Below the pieces are notes generated by a model, which saw only the letters and a list, made by a program, of their open reading frames with translations, was not told where the DNA came from and ran no database searches. This document shows positions 30,139-32,759 of a DNA stretch of 32,759 bases, one piece after another; position 1 is the stretch's first letter; the number at the start of each line of letters is the position of its first letter. The translations under genes were made by a program, and so were the position numbers. Origin of the DNA: Treponema sp. UBA3813 (GTDB lineage: Bacteria; Spirochaetota; Spirochaetia; Treponematales; Treponemataceae); assembly GCA_002368605.1 (NCBI GenBank), contig DFEB01000049.1:1-32759 (forward strand), read 5' to 3'.

Positions 30139-30870
30139 ATGCTTTTATCAAATAAGAATCTTCCAGCCGGACGAGTAAAAGAGCTAACGGCATTTTCAAA
30201 AAATATTTCGATTAAGTTTTCAAACCTGAACCTCCTTGAGCTTGCTTTCACCCATCGCTCCTGCAGTCAGGAAGGAAAATCCCAAAAACACGAGAACAAC
30301 GAGCGCCTTGAATTCTTGGGAGACAGCGTCCTCGGAATGGCAACCGCCGCCTACCTCTATGAACACCTTGAAAACAATCCCGAAGGGGACCTTGCAAAAA
30401 TCAAAAGCACCGTCGTGAGCGAGCAGGCTCTTGCCCCCATAGCCCTTAAAATTGGCATTGATAAAATGCTCATTCTTGGGAAAGGCGAGGAAATGAGCGG
30501 GGGAAGGCGGAAAAGGGCAATCCTTGCGGACGCCGTGGAGGCTGTAATCGGAGCCTATTACCTCGATTCAGGCTACAAGGCGGCGGAAAAACTGGTCCTT
30601 GAATTCATGATTCCTGAAATTGAAAAAGTCCTCGCAAACAAGGGAACAAAAGACTACAAAACAATGCTGCAGGAAGCCCATCAAAAAAAATATAAAACCT
30701 GCCCCAGTTATGAACTGGTAAAGGAGACGGGCCCAGACCACGAGAGAACTTTCTGGGTCAGCGTGCACCTTAAAAACGCAATTTATGGGCCAGAAAGCGG
30801 GAAAAGCAAAAAAGAAGCCGAACAGAATGTGGCAAAAAAAGCTTGGCTTGAATTAATGCATAATTCATAA
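30139..30870 (+). CDS. rnc: Ribonuclease III
   Basis: Double-strand RNA endonuclease for rRNA and mRNA processing. The catalytic signature NNERLEFLGDSVLG (residues ~54-67) with upstream THRS is intact. The second acidic site is in LADAVEAVIGAYYLDSG. The C-terminal double-stranded RNA-binding domain (~163-240) has DYKTMLQE and the final KKEAEQNVAKKAW helix. ATG 30139 is the only possible ATG, GTG or TTG start before the conserved region. It has no Shine-Dalgarno, and a TAGAAT box ends 6 nt before it, so the mRNA is probably leaderless. The terminator upstream separates it from acpP. Confidence 0.95.
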   Translation: MLLSNKNLPAGRVKELTAFSKNISIKFSNLNLLELAFTHRSCSQEGKSQKHENNERLEFLGDSVLGMATAAYLYEHLENNPEGDLAKIKSTVVSEQALAPIALKIGIDKMLILGKGEEMSGGRRKRAILADAVEAVIGAYYLDSGYKAAEKLVLEFMIPEIEKVLANKGTKDYKTMLQEAHQKKYKTCPSYELVKETGPDHERTFWVSVHLKNAIYGPESGKSKKEAEQNVAKKAWLELMHNS

Positions 30871-30899
30871 TGTTCGATTCGGAATTCGGCTTTTCTATA

Positions 30900-30929
30900 T
30901 TGACCATGATAATAAGTTTTTGATATAAT
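30900..30929 (+). promoter_or_regulatory. Promoter of rpmE
   Basis: TTGACC (30900-30905), 18 nt, perfect TATAAT (30924-30929). Transcription would start near 30936, giving an unusually long leader of about 125 nt. Confidence 0.75.
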
Positions 30930-30935
30930 CCGATA

Positions 30936-31062
30936 ATCATCTTGTGGTATTAACTTGCTTCCTAACAGTGATGGAATGATAGAAGGTGCCGTTTTTTTCC
31001 GGCTTCAAGCTAGTGGTGACTGGGGTTGCTTTAATACCGGGCAAGAATAAGGAGTTATTTTT
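30936..31062 (+). ncRNA. Structured 5' leader of rpmE, candidate L31 autoregulatory element
   Basis: GGTATTAA (30946-30953) pairs perfectly with TTAATACC (31031-31038). Between them is a GCCG/CGGC hairpin (~30988-31003) extended by GAA/TTC. CTTGC (30954-30958) can also pair with GCAAG (31041-31045) near the ribosome binding site, competing with the long stem. That gives two alternative folds, as expected for a translational switch. AAGGAG precedes the ATG. Confidence 0.55.
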
Positions 31063-31272
31063 ATGAAAAAGGGAATTCACCCAGAGTACAAACTTACAAA
31101 AATTACTTGCCAGTGTGGCAATGTAATCGAAACCCGCTCAACAGTCGAGAACATCCATGTTGAAATTTGTTCTGCCTGCCACCCATTCTACACAGGTAAG
31201 CAGAAGCTCGTTGACACCGCAGGACGAATCGAACGATTCAACAAACGCTTCGGTATCAAATCAGACAAATAA
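31063..31272 (+). CDS. rpmE: 50S ribosomal protein L31, zinc-binding type
   Basis: The 69 residues start [10 protein letters not shown]. The Cys+ form has CxC (Cys16, Cys18) and CxxC (Cys36, Cys39), so it binds zinc. The ribosome binding site is AAGGAG. It is expressed alone between its own promoter with a long leader and a strong terminator. Confidence 0.97.
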   Translation: MKKGIHPEYKLTKITCQCGNVIETRSTVENIHVEICSACHPFYTGKQKLVDTAGRIERFNKRFGIKSDK

Positions 31273-31291
31273 GCTGATATCCGTTTTTCGG

Positions 31292-31322
31292 AAAAAAACT
31301 CCCCAAAGAAGGGAGTTTTTTT
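31292..31322. terminator. Bidirectional terminator between rpmE and the RlmK-like gene
   Basis: A7CTCCC (31292-31303) and GGGAGT7 (31311-31322) with a 7-nt loop. The T run on + serves rpmE; the A run gives a T run on - for the convergent gene. Confidence 0.93.
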
Positions 31323-31365
31323 ATTTTAAAGACAATCAGAACCTTTATCATTACCAATCATGAAT

Positions 31366-31393
31366 TATAAATTGCTAATCACTAATCGCTAAT
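31366..31393. repeat. A+T-rich short tandem repeat at the end of the RlmK-like gene
   Basis: On -, ATTAGCG, ATTAGTG, ATTAGCAATT follow one another. They encode the last residues (LAISD) and stop of the methyltransferase. The same word family is at 20325-20352. Confidence 0.5.
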
Positions 31394-32508
31394 TTCCAAA
31401 GACGGCGGCCTTTCGTATCCTTAAAATCTTCGGGAAGGGACTCTTTACTCATGTCAAATACGGCAATCGCACTTCCAGAATCAGTCGTTTTAGGAAGAAG
31501 ATTTTCGTCAAATTTGAGGCGGTGAGAGTTGGTTGAGAAGTATAGGACTCCGCCTTTGTTCAGAAGATTTAGGCATTTTTTGACAAGCTCAGGCCAGTCA
31601 CGATTGATGTCAAGGGTATTACGAGTAGCCTTTGAATTCGAGAAGGTTGGCGGGTCGAGGATAATCATATCGTAACGGTTGCTTCCCTCGGCATTGGGAA
31701 CCTCTGCCAGTTTCTGGTTCAAAAAGCCGGTGACATCCCCGCGGGTAAAGAAAAATTTGGGGCTGTCGGGGTCAAAGTCATTAAGGGCAAAGTTAAAGCG
31801 CGCCCACTCAAGGTAAGTGTTGCTCAAGTCCACGCTCTCGACTCTTCGCGCCTTTCCCTCGGCGGCATAGACCGAAAAACTTCCCGTATAGCAGAAAAGA
31901 TTGAGGACTGACTTCCCTGAACAAGTCTCCCGGACGATTGAGCGGAGGGGGCGGTGGTCAAAGAAAAGCCCGGTGTCAAGGTAGTCGCTCAGGTTCACTT
32001 TGAAAAGCTGGCCGCACTCCTGCACGAAGCCGGCTACCGTTCGTTCGGAAGCCATTTTTTCATACTGGTTTTCGCCTTTCTGATGCTTGCGAACCTTCTG
32101 AATGACATGATTTTCGGGGATACCAATCGTTAGGGAAACGGCTTTTTTCATTTCATCAAGCCAGATTTGCTCATCGCTGTCTGATTTTTCATACGGTCTC
32201 TCATACAAGTAAAGATGAACAAACATCCGTTCGTTTTTTTCTTTTGCGGCGGAAAGGTCATTTGCGGAAATCCGGGCGTCTTCGGCTTTTAAAAAGAGAG
32301 CCGCGTCGATTTTTGAGTCCATGCCCTCAGGGAGGAATTCGTAAATGTCCACGGTCAGGGGAACTTCGGGGATGTCGCGGTCATAAAGGCGGTAGCAGGT
32401 GACTCGCTCGCGGCGGGCCCATTTTCGTAAGAGTTTGTATTTTTTTGCAAGGCGATTGGAGAAAATCTTCGCCTGATAAGCGTTCTGTTCGGCTGAGTTC
32501 TGATTCAT
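31375..32508 (-). CDS. RlmK-like class I SAM-dependent rRNA methyltransferase
   Basis: It corresponds to the C-terminal (RlmK) half of the fused RlmKL enzyme, which makes m7G2069 in 23S rRNA; the RlmL half is absent. It opens NRLAKKYKLLRKWARRERVTCYRLYD and continues QKVRKHQKGENQYEKM and LSDYLDTGLFFDHRPLRSIV. The SAM-binding region VLNLFCYTGSFSVYAAEG and catalytic DMIILDPPTFSNSK follow, all matching RlmK. I start it at ATG 32508 rather than 32553. TGC-TATACT ends 6 nt before that ATG, no Shine-Dalgarno is present, and homology begins shortly after, so the transcript is probably leaderless. The last codons lie in a short A+T-rich repeat. Confidence 0.9.
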   Translation of the reverse strand: MNQNSAEQNAYQAKIFSNRLAKKYKLLRKWARRERVTCYRLYDRDIPEVPLTVDIYEFLPEGMDSKIDAALFLKAEDARISANDLSAAKEKNERMFVHLYLYERPYEKSDSDEQIWLDEMKKAVSLTIGIPENHVIQKVRKHQKGENQYEKMASERTVAGFVQECGQLFKVNLSDYLDTGLFFDHRPLRSIVRETCSGKSVLNLFCYTGSFSVYAAEGKARRVESVDLSNTYLEWARFNFALNDFDPDSPKFFFTRGDVTGFLNQKLAEVPNAEGSNRYDMIILDPPTFSNSKATRNTLDINRDWPELVKKCLNLLNKGGVLYFSTNSHRLKFDENLLPKTTDSGSAIAVFDMSKESLPEDFKDTKGRRLWKLAISD

Positions 32509-32514
32509 GCAGAC

Positions 32515-32523
32515 AGTATAGCA
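32515..32523 (-). promoter_or_regulatory. Extended -10 promoter of the RlmK-like gene (leaderless)
   Basis: On -, TGC-TATACT occupies 32523-32515 and ends 6 nt before the ATG. No good -35 hexamer is seen at 16-18 nt. Confidence 0.6.
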
Positions 32524-32547
32524 GATTTGCGCAAGGGATTGTAGCCC

Positions 32548-32690
32548 CGCCAAAGGCGTTCGTCGGTCGGCAAGCCGACCTTACCGAGTTTTCTACGAAA
32601 ACTCGCGAAGCAACCGTAGGTTGCGGCGAATGGAGCGCGGTTAGCGCGGAAGGGCGAAAAGCCAAATGAGCACGAAAACGAGAGTGCTCA
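32548..32690. repeat. String of short-loop hairpins in a gene-free region
   Basis: Successive perfect stems: CGCC/GGCG (32548-32558), GGTCGGC/GCCGACC with a 2-nt loop (32565-32580), CGAGTTTTC/GAAAACTCG with a 3-nt loop (32585-32605), GCAACC/GGTTGC with a 3-nt loop (32610-32624), GCGC/GCGC (32635-32647), TGAGCAC/GTGCTCA with a 10-nt loop (32667-32690). The + frame stays open over 32445-32669 but has no gene-like features. I see no gene from 32524 to the window end. Confidence 0.75.
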
Positions 32691-32759
32691 CGACCGCCGC
32701 TTGCCGTCGGTTGCGCCCGAAATTATTTATATGGTGTAAATTCCAAGAAACAAATAGGA

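Noticed and set aside
32509-32553. Longer start for the RlmK-like gene at 32553
   Set aside because: It runs into the hairpin array, has no ribosome binding site and lies upstream of the TATACT box; MNQNSAEQ is the better start.
32445-32669. 74-codon + strand ORF over the hairpin array
   Set aside because: It is antisense to the methyltransferase gene at its start, then follows palindromic repeats; no ribosome binding site or protein-like pattern.

Overview
The window looks like a stretch of chromosome from a spirochaete of the Treponema type. The evidence is mixed. The block rpsB-tsf-frr-uppS-cdsA-dxr-rseP, followed by a secreted beta-propeller protein, matches the gene order I remember from treponemes. 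Several lipoproteins have short spirochaete-like lipoboxes (LFSC, FVSC). Signal-peptide proteins of unknown function, TPR, ankyrin and HEAT proteins are common, and the DNA is moderately A+T-rich. The genus is an inference; no rRNA gene is present to settle it.

Layout. (1) 1-1388: 3' part of a type I methylase gene, hsdM, whose start lies before the window. (2) 1444-9601, + strand: an apparent operon with an ABC ATPase, a fused permease/GldG-like membrane protein, two micro-ORFs, three exported proteins and a DUF4340 protein. It converges on a CPBP-family membrane protease (9598-10296, -). (3) 10359-10497: a large structured element. (4) 10500-13617, -: a cysteine-less HMA-like protein, a D-2-hydroxyacid dehydrogenase, and the two subunits of an isopropylmalate-dehydratase-type hydro-lyase, behind one clear promoter. 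(5) 13713-16933, -: rlmN, a TPR protein, a small TTG-start protein and rsmD. (6) 16958-26558, -: ankyrin protein, beta-propeller protein, rseP, dxr, cdsA, uppS, frr, tsf, rpsB, covering translation, isoprenoid/undecaprenyl and phospholipid synthesis, and envelope proteolysis. (7) 26725-28900, -: Maf, a HEAT protein and a lipoprotein. (8) 28957-31272, +: coaD, rpmF, acpP, rnc, rpmE. (9) 31375-32508, -: an RlmK-like rRNA methyltransferase, then about 250 bp without a gene but packed with small hairpins.

Most genes are ordinary. The less ordinary signals are these. Three genes (rnc, the 28900 lipoprotein, the RlmK-like gene) have a -10 box ending exactly 6 nt before the ATG and no Shine-Dalgarno, which suggests leaderless mRNAs. 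Palindromic hairpin elements appear to sit in frame inside hsdM and the ABC ATPase gene, and a similar string of hairpins fills 32548-32690. Two micro-ORFs in the ABC/GldG-like operon have strong ribosome binding sites and overlap start/stop codons with their neighbours. A structured leader precedes rpmE. The ABC/GldG-like/exported-protein cassette, which includes a probable glycan-binding protein, is the best candidate for an undescribed multi-gene system, but its function cannot be read from the sequence alone.
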